A stretch of DNA of 38,046 nucleotides from Candidatus Woesearchaeota archaeon (lineage in GTDB: Archaea; Nanobdellota; Nanobdellia; Woesearchaeales; B29-G15): NCBI GenBank assembly GCA_017610005.1, contig JAFCCU010000011.1, positions 1 to 38,046 of the forward strand. Direction: 5' to 3'. The notes under the pieces are model-generated. The model searched no databases. It was given only the letters and a program-made list of their open reading frames with translations, and was not told the origin of the DNA. Position numbers and translations under genes: made by a program. Positions 8,403-16,123 of this stretch are shown piece by piece (the first letter of the stretch is position 1; every line of letters starts with the position of its first letter).

Positions 8403-9263
8403 TTACAAAGTACCAAACTCAATAATTTTATTTTGAATTTTACATTCATTCACTAATGCTTTAAGAACAGATATTGCGTTGTCCAGTGAATAAGTAATTA
8501 GTCCGTGAGGCTTTGTATGTTTAATTAGCTCAAAAGGATGCACTATTAGTACAATCTCATTTAATTCTGAGACTGCTTTTTTAAGCAATGGCAGAATTTG
8601 TGCAATATCATAAGATAAATTAAGATAACGAGGAACTGGTTTAGCATCATATGGTGCTTTAAGGGGAAAAGAAGTTATCGGTAGCTCCAAAATTTCTAAA
8701 TTCCCTGGTACTTGGTAATCTTCATTGGAGGGGTTATAAGGTTTGTTGGTTGTCCTTGACCAATCCTTTAGTGGCAGTTTTACGCTCCCCGGTAAGCCTG
8801 AACTATCTACTTTAATTTTTAGGGAGTTTAAAGTTTGTATAACTTTGCTAGTGCAAAAACCCCAGCCCATTCTTGTAGCAGTGATCATTGGAAATTTTTC
8901 CTTTAGTTGTGGGAAATATCTTTTTAAGTATTCACATACTTTTTGGTCATCAAGTTCGGGAATTAATTGATTATAAATATGGGGATGCCAGCCTAAACCA
9001 TCTCTTTTGTTTAAACACTCACTCCAAAATTCCTTTAATTCATCAAATAAATAAAATGGATTATTAAATAAACTTTCAAATTCGTTATCTGCCCTTACAA
9101 ACCAGGTGAAATTTTGAGCAATTGCCCTTAGTTTATCAAGCCTTTTATAAGAAGCTTGGATTGAAGCAAGATCTGACCACTTCTGTTTTCTTGCTTGTGA
9201 ATCTCCTTTTACTCCTGTTTCAAATTCTAAGTCAGTATCAATTGTTACAAATGCCTTAACCAT
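8403..9263 (-). CDS. polysaccharide-deacetylase-fold (CE4/NodB-like) protein
   Basis: A 286-aa protein of the glycoside hydrolase/deacetylase barrel type. VTIDTDLE near the N-terminus matches the metal-binding Asp strand, GWHPHIYN supplies the HxH, RMGWGFCTSKVIQTL and VDSSGLPG match later strands, and IVHPFEL gives a C-terminal His. There is no signal peptide or membrane segment, so it would act inside the cell on a soluble or lipid-linked sugar. The open frame begins at 9398, but ATG 9263, overlapping the methyltransferase stop by 8 bases, begins exactly at the conserved strand and is chosen. Removal of an N-acetyl or N-formyl group would free an amine for the neighbouring ATP-grasp ligase; this is inference. 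Sequence divergence from classical NodB is considerable. Confidence 0.62.
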   Translation of the reverse strand: MVKAFVTIDTDLEFETGVKGDSQARKQKWSDLASIQASYKRLDKLRAIAQNFTWFVRADNEFESLFNNPFYLFDELKEFWSECLNKRDGLGWHPHIYNQLIPELDDQKVCEYLKRYFPQLKEKFPMITATRMGWGFCTSKVIQTLNSLKIKVDSSGLPGSVKLPLKDWSRTTNKPYNPSNEDYQVPGNLEILELPITSFPLKAPYDAKPVPRYLNLSYDIAQILPLLKKAVSELNEIVLIVHPFELIKHTKPHGLITYSLDNAISVLKALVNECKIQNKIIEFGTL

Positions 9264-9900
9264 TTTTCCCCCAAGGAGCAAAGTCTTTGTAGAGGAAAAT
9301 TGCAAAATCAAATAATGGAAAGTCATGCTTAAGGGTAACTTTTTTAGTGATTTTTTTGCATATTCTAAAAACTTCTTCTGGAGAATAATAAAAAACATCT
9401 TCTCGCCTAAAATCTACATAATCGGTTTGAAAGTTTATTCCAACCCCATCTTTTGCAATAGCATAACATCTTTTTAAGATGGCTTCGATTAATTTGTAGT
9501 TATCCAAATCAATTAGTTTGTTATTAAATGAACTTGAGCTTAATACAAAATCAAATTCTTTTGAATTCCAATCTTCATCATTAAGAATATCTTTACAATA
9601 AAAAAGGTGGCCAGGATGTTTAGCTTTTGCATTCTTAATTATTTCTTCATTGATGTCCCATCCTTCATACTCTACCGTTATTCCTTCTTTACTTAGAAAA
9701 TCAAGTAAATCCCCAAACCCGCAACCTAAATCTAATATTTTTTTCCCTTCAAGTTCTCCAACATCTAGCAACAGTTTAAATCTTAGAAATTGCCTCTCTT
9801 TACTTCCAGAACCCAAACCTTCAATAGTTTGTCCTAGTTTTAAAATTCTTGAATTGTACCTCTCAATTATTCTTTTTTTATCATTCAAATATTCTTTCAT
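9256..9900 (-). CDS. class I SAM-dependent methyltransferase
   Basis: A 214-aa protein with the Rossmann methyltransferase motif I, KILDLGCGFGDLLDFL (near residue 55), an acidic VEYEGWDINEEII strand end (motif II), and FDFVLSSSSFNNK (motif IV region). It would transfer a methyl group from S-adenosylmethionine to a soluble intermediate; no membrane segment is seen. The ATG at 9900 lies inside the 3' end of the aldolase gene (20-base overlap) with GGAGAG about 12 bases upstream, so its translation is probably coupled. A role in O- or N-methylating the sugar or its acyl side group follows from the operon, not from specific residues. Confidence 0.8.
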   Translation of the reverse strand: MKEYLNDKKRIIERYNSRILKLGQTIEGLGSGSKERQFLRFKLLLDVGELEGKKILDLGCGFGDLLDFLSKEGITVEYEGWDINEEIIKNAKAKHPGHLFYCKDILNDEDWNSKEFDFVLSSSSFNNKLIDLDNYKLIEAILKRCYAIAKDGVGINFQTDYVDFRREDVFYYSPEEVFRICKKITKKVTLKHDFPLFDFAIFLYKDFAPWGKNG

Positions 9901-11851
9901 CAGAGTTAATCTCTCCTAGTTGTTTTTTATAAATATGTTCATTTATCTTTTGTTTTCTTAAATCCCATTTTGAATTCCCATAAATCACATGGCCTGTTCC
10001 ATCTGCAATTCCAATAACTTTTTTGGGGTTTGAGATTGAATCTACAATTACATCTCCTTCTTCCCCCATCATTCCTGCCCCTACAACGGGAACTTCATTA
10101 ATTATTGCCTTGCCAGAATTTTTTGTTAAATGTTGATTGGTGGCAGTGATTCTTTTAATCTCTCCAATTAAGGCATCGGCTGTATTTGCCCTATAAAATA
10201 AAGATTTGGTTTTAAGAATACTTTTCACAGTTGTATCATCAAATGTTCCAATCCCTAAATCTATTACAATTTTGTTTTGTGTCAGTGTAAATCTTCCAAT
10301 GCTTTTGTGCCTTGAGCATCCAATGATTATATCTGCTTCATTAACCAATTCAAAGAGTTCTTTTTCACCAGGGTAATTTAAAACTAAATAGTCTTGCATT
10401 TCTAGCTTTATTTTTAGTCCTTTGGCAAGTGAATTATCTCCAATTATTAGGGCCTTACATTTTTCTTTACAAAGGTCAAAGACTAATGTTGCTCCAGTGG
10501 AAGTCAACACATCTAGTTGATTGAATCTCAGAACTTTTGTTTTTTTTGTTTCTGGAAGTACTTTTGAATCAATTAGGATATAATCCACTTCTCCATCAAT
10601 CATTTTAATAATATAATCCATCTGGGAGTTTTTGAATACTTCCGCACTTCCAACAACAAACTCTGTTGATTCAATTACAAAGGGGAGAATGACTGTTGGA
10701 TCATGGGGCTTTTCTGTTAAAACAATTGTGAATACAGTCTTTTTATTAAATTTTGATGAGATATTTTTAAGATCAGAAAGGGATTTGGCTAAATCTTCTT
10801 CAATTGAAAAAGAGACTTGTTTTTCTTCAAGAGGGTTTGATGGAAATAATTTATTTGGTTTCTTACCCTGATTGTTTAAAACATTTATTACTGTTTCTAA
10901 GACTTGATCACTTAAATTAATCTTATCAATCTTTGTTGCTTCTAATATAATATCTCTTGGATTTAAGCTATGAGTTTTTGCAGCAGCATAAACTTTTTTT
11001 AGAAAGCTTGAGTGAAATTCGGCATATCCAGCAATGGGTGTTAATGGATTTAATTGAGAATTCATAAGATAGGGTGCTACAAATTTATATCCTAAATCAA
11101 GTGAGGAGTTAATGTCTATACCAAGATTAATTCCTTTCCTTTTCAAAATTAAAAGCAATAATTCGGTTGGAGTGTTGCCCGCACTTCTTCCAAGCCCAAG
11201 AAGGGAAGTATCGATAATATCTGCTCCTGCTTCAATTGCTGCAAGAGAGTTTGCAATTGCAAGTTGAAGATTATTATGGCCATGAAATCCTATTTTTACA
11301 TTTAATCCTTCCTTGAGAACTTTAATATATTCTTTAACTGTTTCTGGAATCATTCCTCCTGCAGAGTCAACAAGAACTATTACTTCTGCGCCATAATCCT
11401 GCGCTTTTTTCGCTTTAATTAGTAGTTCTTTTGGAGGGATTGCATACGATTTCATTAAATTAGCAAACACCATCATGCCATGACTTTTTGCAAGTTTTAT
11501 TGCTTCTTCTCCCTTTTCTACTTCTGTTGCATTGGTGCCAATTCTAATAAAACCCATATTATGCTTGGCTGCAAGAGAAATGTGTTTAAGCTGTGCAATC
11601 CCTGGAATGTAAAACATCCCAAATTTTGCTTTTTTTAAAACAGCATTTGCAGCTTTTAAATATTCTTCATCTGTCTCTGCAGCTTTGCCGTGTCCTGATT
11701 CTGAAGCCCCCAATCCTACTCCATGCCCTATTTCAATAAGGTTGAATCCTGCCATTTCAAGTCCAGAGCAAATCAATGCAGTATCCTTTACTGTAAAACC
11801 AAATTTAATAGGATAAGAACCATCTCTTAATGTTGTTTCTAGGATTTCCAT
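9881..11851 (-). CDS. DRE-TIM aldolase domain fused to a C-terminal Rossmann-like domain
   Basis: A 656-aa fusion. Residues 1 to about 310 resemble 4-hydroxy-2-oxovalerate aldolases and related DRE-TIM metallolyases: ETTLRDGSYP (5-14), LVDSAGG, the metal-binding FHGHNN and the GLGRSAGNTPTE loop. Known members cleave or form 4-hydroxy-2-keto acids with pyruvate and a divalent metal. After a poorly recognised middle part, residues from about 470 contain KALIIGDNSLAKGLKIKLE, NEADIIIGCSRH and KIVIDLGIGTFDD, a pattern recalling the dinucleotide-binding half of FolD-type dehydrogenases, then a basic tail. The start overlaps the previous stop by one base (TAATG), with GGAGATA upstream. Such a fusion in a glycan operon is not one I recognise; it may make a branched hydroxy- or keto-acid precursor. 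Confidence 0.72.
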   Translation of the reverse strand: MEILETTLRDGSYPIKFGFTVKDTALICSGLEMAGFNLIEIGHGVGLGASESGHGKAAETDEEYLKAANAVLKKAKFGMFYIPGIAQLKHISLAAKHNMGFIRIGTNATEVEKGEEAIKLAKSHGMMVFANLMKSYAIPPKELLIKAKKAQDYGAEVIVLVDSAGGMIPETVKEYIKVLKEGLNVKIGFHGHNNLQLAIANSLAAIEAGADIIDTSLLGLGRSAGNTPTELLLLILKRKGINLGIDINSSLDLGYKFVAPYLMNSQLNPLTPIAGYAEFHSSFLKKVYAAAKTHSLNPRDIILEATKIDKINLSDQVLETVINVLNNQGKKPNKLFPSNPLEEKQVSFSIEEDLAKSLSDLKNISSKFNKKTVFTIVLTEKPHDPTVILPFVIESTEFVVGSAEVFKNSQMDYIIKMIDGEVDYILIDSKVLPETKKTKVLRFNQLDVLTSTGATLVFDLCKEKCKALIIGDNSLAKGLKIKLEMQDYLVLNYPGEKELFELVNEADIIIGCSRHKSIGRFTLTQNKIVIDLGIGTFDDTTVKSILKTKSLFYRANTADALIGEIKRITATNQHLTKNSGKAIINEVPVVGAGMMGEEGDVIVDSISNPKKVIGIADGTGHVIYGNSKWDLRKQKINEHIYKKQLGEINSDERIFE

Positions 11852-12993
11852 TATTGAAGTATCTCCTTAATTGCATTTGCAATATATTCAACATCTTCTT
11901 CTGTCATATCGGGAAATAACGGCAAGGAAACTTCTCGATTAAACAAGCTTTCTGCAACAGGGAAATCTCCCTTTTTGTAGCCATGTTTTTCCTGATAGTA
12001 GGTAAAGAGGTGTAGCGGAATAAAGTGGACTGATGCCCCAATATTCCATGAGTGTAATTTTTCAATGAATTTTTGTCTAGGGAAATTATCAACTAGAAGA
12101 GGGTATAGATGATAACTATGAAAGCAATAATCTTTTTCAATTGGCAAAGTTAATCCTGGAACCTCAGCCAAAAGTTCTGAATACTTCTTAGCTAGAGTCC
12201 TTCTTTTTTCAATAAAAAAATCAATCTTTTTCATCTGCTCTGTACCAATTGCACCGTGCATATTATCCATATTGTATTTATACCCCATATCTGTTACATC
12301 ATAAAACCAATTGCCTTTGTCTGAATATCTATTAAATGCATCTTTGTCAACTCCAAAGTATGAAAGTTGTTTTACTTTCTTGCCAAGGGCTGCATCATTA
12401 GTTACAACCATCCCCCCTTCGCCAGTTGTAATTGTTTTAGTTGCATAAAATGAGAAAACAACAGCATTACCGTGACCCCCAATCATATTGCCTTTGTACT
12501 TAGTGCCAATAGCATGAGCAGCATCTTCAATAACAAATAAGTTATGCTCTTTAGCAAGCTTTAACATTGGGTCCATATCACAAGAATGCCCGGCAAAGTG
12601 AACGGGCATTATTGCTTTTGTTTTTTCAGTAATTGCTGCTTTTGTTTTTTCAACATCAATGTTGAAGGTATCTGGTTCAACATCAACGAGAATAGGGGTT
12701 GCACCAAGCCAGTTTACAATATGGGCACAACTTATAAATGTGTAAGTTGGGATTATTACTTCATCTCCTGGACCAATGCCAAGGGCAGCAAGTACAATGT
12801 GCAATCCCCCAGTAGCAGAGGTTAAACCAACTGCAAAATTTGTATTTGTAAATGTATTAACAGACTCTTCAAATTCCTTTACTTTTGGGCCTGTTGTAAG
12901 CCAACCAGACTTTAAAACTTCAGCAACGCTTTTAGCTTCTTCATCTCCAATACCAGGTTTACAAAGTCCAATAAAGGATTCTCTCTTATCCAT
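11851..12993 (-). CDS. DegT/DnrJ/EryC1 nucleotide-sugar aminotransferase
   Basis: A 380-aa PLP enzyme of the ArnB/PseC/PglE group. Motifs are SGWLTTGPKVKEFE near the N-terminus, PTYTFISCAH, FVIEDAAHAIG and FSFYATKTITTGEGGM with the PLP lysine (so not an RfbH-type dehydratase, where that lysine is His). It would aminate a 4-keto- or 3-keto-nucleotide sugar with glutamate as donor. The frame opens at 13038, but ATG 12993 follows the epimerase stop by one base, sits behind GGAGAGG, and starts at the conserved region. Pairing with the upstream epimerase and dehydrogenase suggests an amino-uronic acid; a PseC/LegC-like job for the nonulosonate operon is also possible. Confidence 0.86.
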   Translation of the reverse strand: MDKRESFIGLCKPGIGDEEAKSVAEVLKSGWLTTGPKVKEFEESVNTFTNTNFAVGLTSATGGLHIVLAALGIGPGDEVIIPTYTFISCAHIVNWLGATPILVDVEPDTFNIDVEKTKAAITEKTKAIMPVHFAGHSCDMDPMLKLAKEHNLFVIEDAAHAIGTKYKGNMIGGHGNAVVFSFYATKTITTGEGGMVVTNDAALGKKVKQLSYFGVDKDAFNRYSDKGNWFYDVTDMGYKYNMDNMHGAIGTEQMKKIDFFIEKRRTLAKKYSELLAEVPGLTLPIEKDYCFHSYHLYPLLVDNFPRQKFIEKLHSWNIGASVHFIPLHLFTYYQEKHGYKKGDFPVAESLFNREVSLPLFPDMTEEDVEYIANAIKEILQ

Positions 12994-12994
12994 C

Positions 12995-13933
12995 TTAATA
13001 CCTCTCCGGATGTTCTGCGATTTCTCTAGCAACCTCACTCAGGCCTTCTTCAACTTTTATTTGGGCAACAAAGTCCATTAATTCTTTTGCTTTTGTTGTA
13101 TCAGCTTGTCTTTGGCTTACTAAAACTTCTCTATCCCTAAATATTGGTTCAATGTTTTTCCCAAGCGCCTTAATAATAATTTCTGCCAGCCTTGCAATAT
13201 TGGTTTGAATGCCTGTTCCAACGTTAAACTCTTGATTTTCCGCATCACACTTCATTGCACAAATATTTGCCCTAACAATATCTAAGACATGAGTGAAATC
13301 CATACTTTGAGTGCCCTTGCCATCAATTGTTGGTGGTTCTCCTGCCATAACTCTCTTAATAAAATGAATAACTACAGTAGTATAATAGGCATGTGCAGCT
13401 TGTCTTTCTCCATATACATTATAGTATCGTAAGGCATTATATTTGAGCCCTTTTTTTGCAAGATGTTGTAATAAATGTTCACAGTATAATTTCGCAGCAC
13501 CATATGGTTCTGCAGGATAGAGTTGGTCATCTTCATGCATTGGCAATTTCTTTGGATCTCCATAAACACTTGAAGAAGATGAAAAAATAACTCTTTTTAC
13601 ATTGTGCTTTAATGCTGCGTGAAAGACATTATAGCTCCCTTTAATGTCAATATCAATACATTCATCAGGAGATAAGGCAGATTGGGCGATGTGGATTGCT
13701 GCAGTATGAAAAACATAGTCAATTCCTTCCATTGCATCTTCAACAATATCCCTGCATCTAATATCTGCTTGAATAAGTTTTACCTTACCTTCATCAATTA
13801 AATATTGGATACTTGATTTCTTTCCTTTTGAGAGATTGTCAATAACTACAACCTCAAAACCTTCTTCATTAACAAGGGCTTCAACAAGATGGCTGCCGAT
13901 AAAACCGCAGCCACCTGTTACTAGTGCTTTCAT
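12995..13933 (-). CDS. NAD-dependent nucleotide-sugar epimerase (GalE-like)
   Basis: A 312-aa short-chain dehydrogenase/reductase with TGGCGFIGSHLVE at the N-terminus, VIDNLSKG, HTAAIHIAQS, SSSSVYGDPKKLP and a YxxxK active site in YGAAKLYCEH. These are the marks of UDP-glucose/UDP-GlcNAc 4-epimerases and their relatives. It overlaps the dehydrogenase gene by 4 bases (ATGA) with GGAGAGTGA upstream, so the two are probably made together and may act in sequence, for example epimerising UDP-GlcNAc or a UDP-uronate. Exact substrate is not decidable by eye. Confidence 0.86.
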   Translation of the reverse strand: MKALVTGGCGFIGSHLVEALVNEEGFEVVVIDNLSKGKKSSIQYLIDEGKVKLIQADIRCRDIVEDAMEGIDYVFHTAAIHIAQSALSPDECIDIDIKGSYNVFHAALKHNVKRVIFSSSSSVYGDPKKLPMHEDDQLYPAEPYGAAKLYCEHLLQHLAKKGLKYNALRYYNVYGERQAAHAYYTTVVIHFIKRVMAGEPPTIDGKGTQSMDFTHVLDIVRANICAMKCDAENQEFNVGTGIQTNIARLAEIIIKALGKNIEPIFRDREVLVSQRQADTTKAKELMDFVAQIKVEEGLSEVAREIAEHPERY

Positions 13934-15279
13934 TCTTCACTCTCCAGCCAGCCAGCATCGCCAGCTTCATGGTATTCGATTTTCTCTGGCAATTCAAGGT
14001 CTCTCCAGATTCCCATATTGTCCAGGACAAAAGTACAATTTTCAAGATTTTCAATTATCTCGATGTGAGGAGTACTTTTGTATTGCATGTGGGTTGATAC
14101 AATTACAATTGCATCAAATTCATTCATTCCTGTAGGGAATTCAAATGTGTCGCAATTTGTTTCTGCTTTAATCTCTGCAGCACTGAATAGCGGGTCTTGC
14201 ACTTTCACTTCTGCGCCAAGGGCCAATAGTTCTCTAGATAATGCAAGTGTGGGGCATAAAACTGAAACTTTTAAATCTCCTACATATGCTAAACCCAAGA
14301 TTCCAATTTTTTTAAATCCTCTATCAATAAGAGATTTTGCAACCCTTTGGGGCTGTGAAAAATCAGTTGTTAAAGATTCTTTTAAGAGCGTTAATTTTTC
14401 AGGATGTTTAGCCCCTTGTAGTACATATTGTGGTGCTAATGGAATACAGTATCCTCCAGTTCCAAAACTTGGATGGTATGTTCCGACATTCCATTTAGTT
14501 CCAGCTAATTTTAATATCTCTACGGTGTTTAAATGGGGATAAGCTAAAGACAGTTGATTTGCAAATGTAATATCTAATTGCCTAAACGCATTCTCTACAC
14601 TTTTTACAATACAAGCGTGCCTGTGGTCTGTTGCTTCAAGTACTGTGTTGGAAATAATTCCGCAAACTTCTCCAATTAATTGTGTGGTGTATTTATCAGT
14701 CCCTCCAACAACTCTTGGTAATGTTTTTAGGGTTTTATCTGGACTTACAAACCAGTCTCTTCTTGGGGCAACTCCCAATAAAACGTCTTTTCCAATAGAA
14801 ACATCCAGCTCTTTTGCTAATGGGAAAACCATATCTTCAATTAAATTTGGAGTAATGGTGCTTTCAATTACAATTAATGGTGGTTCACTGGTTTTATGTT
14901 GTTTGTATTCTGTAAATAATTTTGTTAAGACGTCTTTTAGATGGTCATTAAATGGTGCTCCATTCTTTTCAGTAGGAATTCCAATTAAATGAACTGCAAC
15001 ATCGTCTGAAATTAGATCTTTCCAATTATGGGTTGCGAAAATTCTTTTTGATTTAACTAATGGGGCAACATCAAAAGCTAGCCAGAATTCAATATTTTTA
15101 ATAACGCAACTTCCTTCGGTGTTGACATTGTCTACTCTCTCTTTATGAACATCATAACCAATACAGTTGACGCCTTCTTTTGCAAAGTAAGCCATAGATG
15201 AGTAACCAATATAACCCACTCCCCAAACTGCTATCTTTTTTTCTCCAGACTTTAATTTTTTCCTTAATTCTCCATTCAT
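13930..15279 (-). CDS. nucleotide-sugar 6-dehydrogenase (UDP-GlcNAc/ManNAc/glucose dehydrogenase family)
   Basis: A 449-aa three-domain dehydrogenase: N-terminal NAD-binding IAVWGVGYIGYS, IESTITPN, central VKSVENAFRQLDI, and the catalytic-cysteine loop FGTGGYCIPLAPQYV, followed by a C-terminal UDP-binding domain (IGILGLAYVGDLKVS). The family oxidises C6 of a UDP-hexose to the uronic acid using two NAD. The loop reads CIPLAP where many relatives have CxPxDP. It is the first gene of the long minus-strand operon; ATG 15279 has GGTGATT at good spacing. WecC/WbpA-like activity on an N-acetylated substrate seems likelier than UDP-glucose dehydrogenase given the amino-sugar context, but this is not proven. 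Confidence 0.85.
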   Translation of the reverse strand: MNGELRKKLKSGEKKIAVWGVGYIGYSSMAYFAKEGVNCIGYDVHKERVDNVNTEGSCVIKNIEFWLAFDVAPLVKSKRIFATHNWKDLISDDVAVHLIGIPTEKNGAPFNDHLKDVLTKLFTEYKQHKTSEPPLIVIESTITPNLIEDMVFPLAKELDVSIGKDVLLGVAPRRDWFVSPDKTLKTLPRVVGGTDKYTTQLIGEVCGIISNTVLEATDHRHACIVKSVENAFRQLDITFANQLSLAYPHLNTVEILKLAGTKWNVGTYHPSFGTGGYCIPLAPQYVLQGAKHPEKLTLLKESLTTDFSQPQRVAKSLIDRGFKKIGILGLAYVGDLKVSVLCPTLALSRELLALGAEVKVQDPLFSAAEIKAETNCDTFEFPTGMNEFDAIVIVSTHMQYKSTPHIEIIENLENCTFVLDNMGIWRDLELPEKIEYHEAGDAGWLESEE

Positions 15280-15341
15280 AAATAATCACCTAGTTTGTAT
15301 TTTATTATAAAGAGTATTTAAAACTTTCGTAAAATGCGCGC

Positions 15342-15358
15342 TTTTTATATTTATAAAT
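15342..15358 (-). promoter_or_regulatory. TATA-rich promoter for the minus-strand operon
   Basis: On the minus strand this reads TTATAAATATAAAAAGC, a good TATA candidate. It implies a start of transcription near 15320-15325 and a leader of about 45 bases with a GGTGATT ribosome-binding site before ATG 15279. A second weaker box (TTTATAATA) lies nearer the gene around 15301-15311. Confidence 0.45.
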
Positions 15359-15377
15359 TTCTAAGTTAATCGAAACA

Positions 15378-15387
15378 TTTATATAAA
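15378..15387 (+). promoter_or_regulatory. TATA box for the zinc-ribbon gene
   Basis: TTTATATAAA is centred about 25 bases before ATG 15408 and no ribosome-binding site follows it, so a leaderless transcript is predicted. A GCGCGC repeat copy sits between box and start codon. Confidence 0.55.
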
Positions 15388-15407
15388 TTGCGCGCTTTTT
15401 ATAACAA

Positions 15408-15605
15408 ATGGTCGAAAGTAAAGATGCACTTGTTTACGTTGTTTGTCCTCATTGTAAAACTCAAAGAAAAAAGGGGGAAGATAAGAAATGGAATATTGTT
15501 AGGAGGGGTTATGAGCGCAACAAACTTGCGCGCTTTTTATGTAAGAATTGTAATAATTGGTTTAATGAAAAGACTGGCGAAGCAATGGGATGGTATGGAA
15601 GGTAA
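15408..15605 (+). CDS. small zinc-ribbon protein (transposase-type zinc ribbon)
   Basis: A 65-aa protein with CPHC at residues 13-16 and CKNC at 45-48, separated by a basic stretch containing VRRGYERNK, and ending FNEKTGEAMGWYGR. The spacing and the FLCKNCNNWFNEKTG run recall the N-terminal zinc ribbon of IS1/InsA- and IS1595-like transposases, but no DDE catalytic domain follows, and no terminal inverted repeats were found. It may be a remnant or a free-standing DNA-binding protein. Its own promoter and body carry copies of the 14-bp repeat, which would fit autoregulation. The start at 15408 directly follows the promoter. Confidence 0.6.
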   Translation: MVESKDALVYVVCPHCKTQRKKGEDKKWNIVRRGYERNKLARFLCKNCNNWFNEKTGEAMGWYGR

Positions 15606-15632
15606 ACAGACTACAGTCGGTTCAGGGGTTAT

Positions 15633-16111
15633 TCATAAGAAATATTCTTTCAACGTAAATAAGCATTCTGGGTGGAGCTTCTTACTGTCCTGTATCATTT
15701 TTTCAATTTCCTCTTTTGAAAAGAATTTTACTTTTGCAACTTCATTTGGATCAAGGGTAAACTCTCCGTCGTATTCTCCTTTAAAATAAGCAATAAAATG
15801 CTTTCTTCCATCATCAAGTTCCATGTAATGTTTGCCTAAAAATTCTAAGTTTGTTTTGATGCCTATTTCTTCAAAGAGTTCTTTATTGGCACAGGTTGAA
15901 TAATCTTCATCAACTCCCACGTGCCCCCAGCACTGCAATCCCAATAACCTGGATAAAAAGTACTTTCTTTTGCCCTTAGTTGGAGAAGAATCTTCTCTTT
16001 TTTTAAAATGAAAATTCCTGCAACGCGCAAGATATCATTATCGCTTGCAGAATCTCTATCAATTGTTTTTAACATTTGATCATCTTTATCTACAACATTA
16101 ACAATTTCCAT
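15633..16111 (-). pseudogene. Nudix hydrolase gene split by a one-base frameshift
   Basis: The first part (ATG 16111) reads to FYPGYWDCSAGG and then leaves frame; the second part, in another frame to the TGA at 15633-15635, continues with HVGVDEDYSTCANKELFEEI. Joined at the run of five C (G on the coding strand) at 15924-15928, they give a complete Nudix box: G, five residues, E, seven residues, KELFEEIG. One extra G would restore a protein of about 159 aa resembling YfcD/IPP-isomerase-type Nudix enzymes, which hydrolyse nucleoside- or isoprenoid-diphosphate compounds. A homopolymer sequencing error and a true mutation are equally possible from sequence alone. Confidence 0.78.
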
Positions 16112-16123
16112 AAGGAGAGAATA

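Larger units (their letters stand above)
15335..15540 (+). repeat. three exact direct copies of a 14-bp GCGCGC-containing motif
   Basis: TGCGCGCTTTTTAT occurs at 15335-15348, 15389-15402 and 15527-15540, all in the same orientation. GCGCGC is very rare in this AT-rich window, so three exact copies within 206 bases are unlikely by chance. Copy 1 overlaps the minus-strand TATA region of the operon at 15279. Copy 2 lies between the plus-strand TATA box and the start codon at 15408, where an archaeal repressor would block polymerase. Copy 3 lies inside that small gene. A binding-site role, perhaps for the zinc-ribbon protein itself, is inference. Confidence 0.7.

Noticed and set aside
11851-12993. 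RfbH-type CDP-sugar dehydrase
   Set aside because: The PLP lysine is present in FSFYATK; RfbH has His there and an iron-sulfur site, neither of which is seen.
15335-15540. CRISPR-like direct repeats
   Set aside because: Only three 14-base copies with unequal spacing (40 and 124 bases between), one inside a gene; no cas genes or leader.
15408-15605. Complete insertion sequence
   Set aside because: The zinc ribbon is transposase-like, but there is no catalytic domain, inverted terminal repeat or target duplication.
15388-15789. 133-codon plus-strand open frame overlapping the zinc-ribbon gene
   Set aside because: It crosses the zinc-ribbon gene and the antisense of the Nudix gene, has no recognisable motif, and its start precedes the predicted transcription start.
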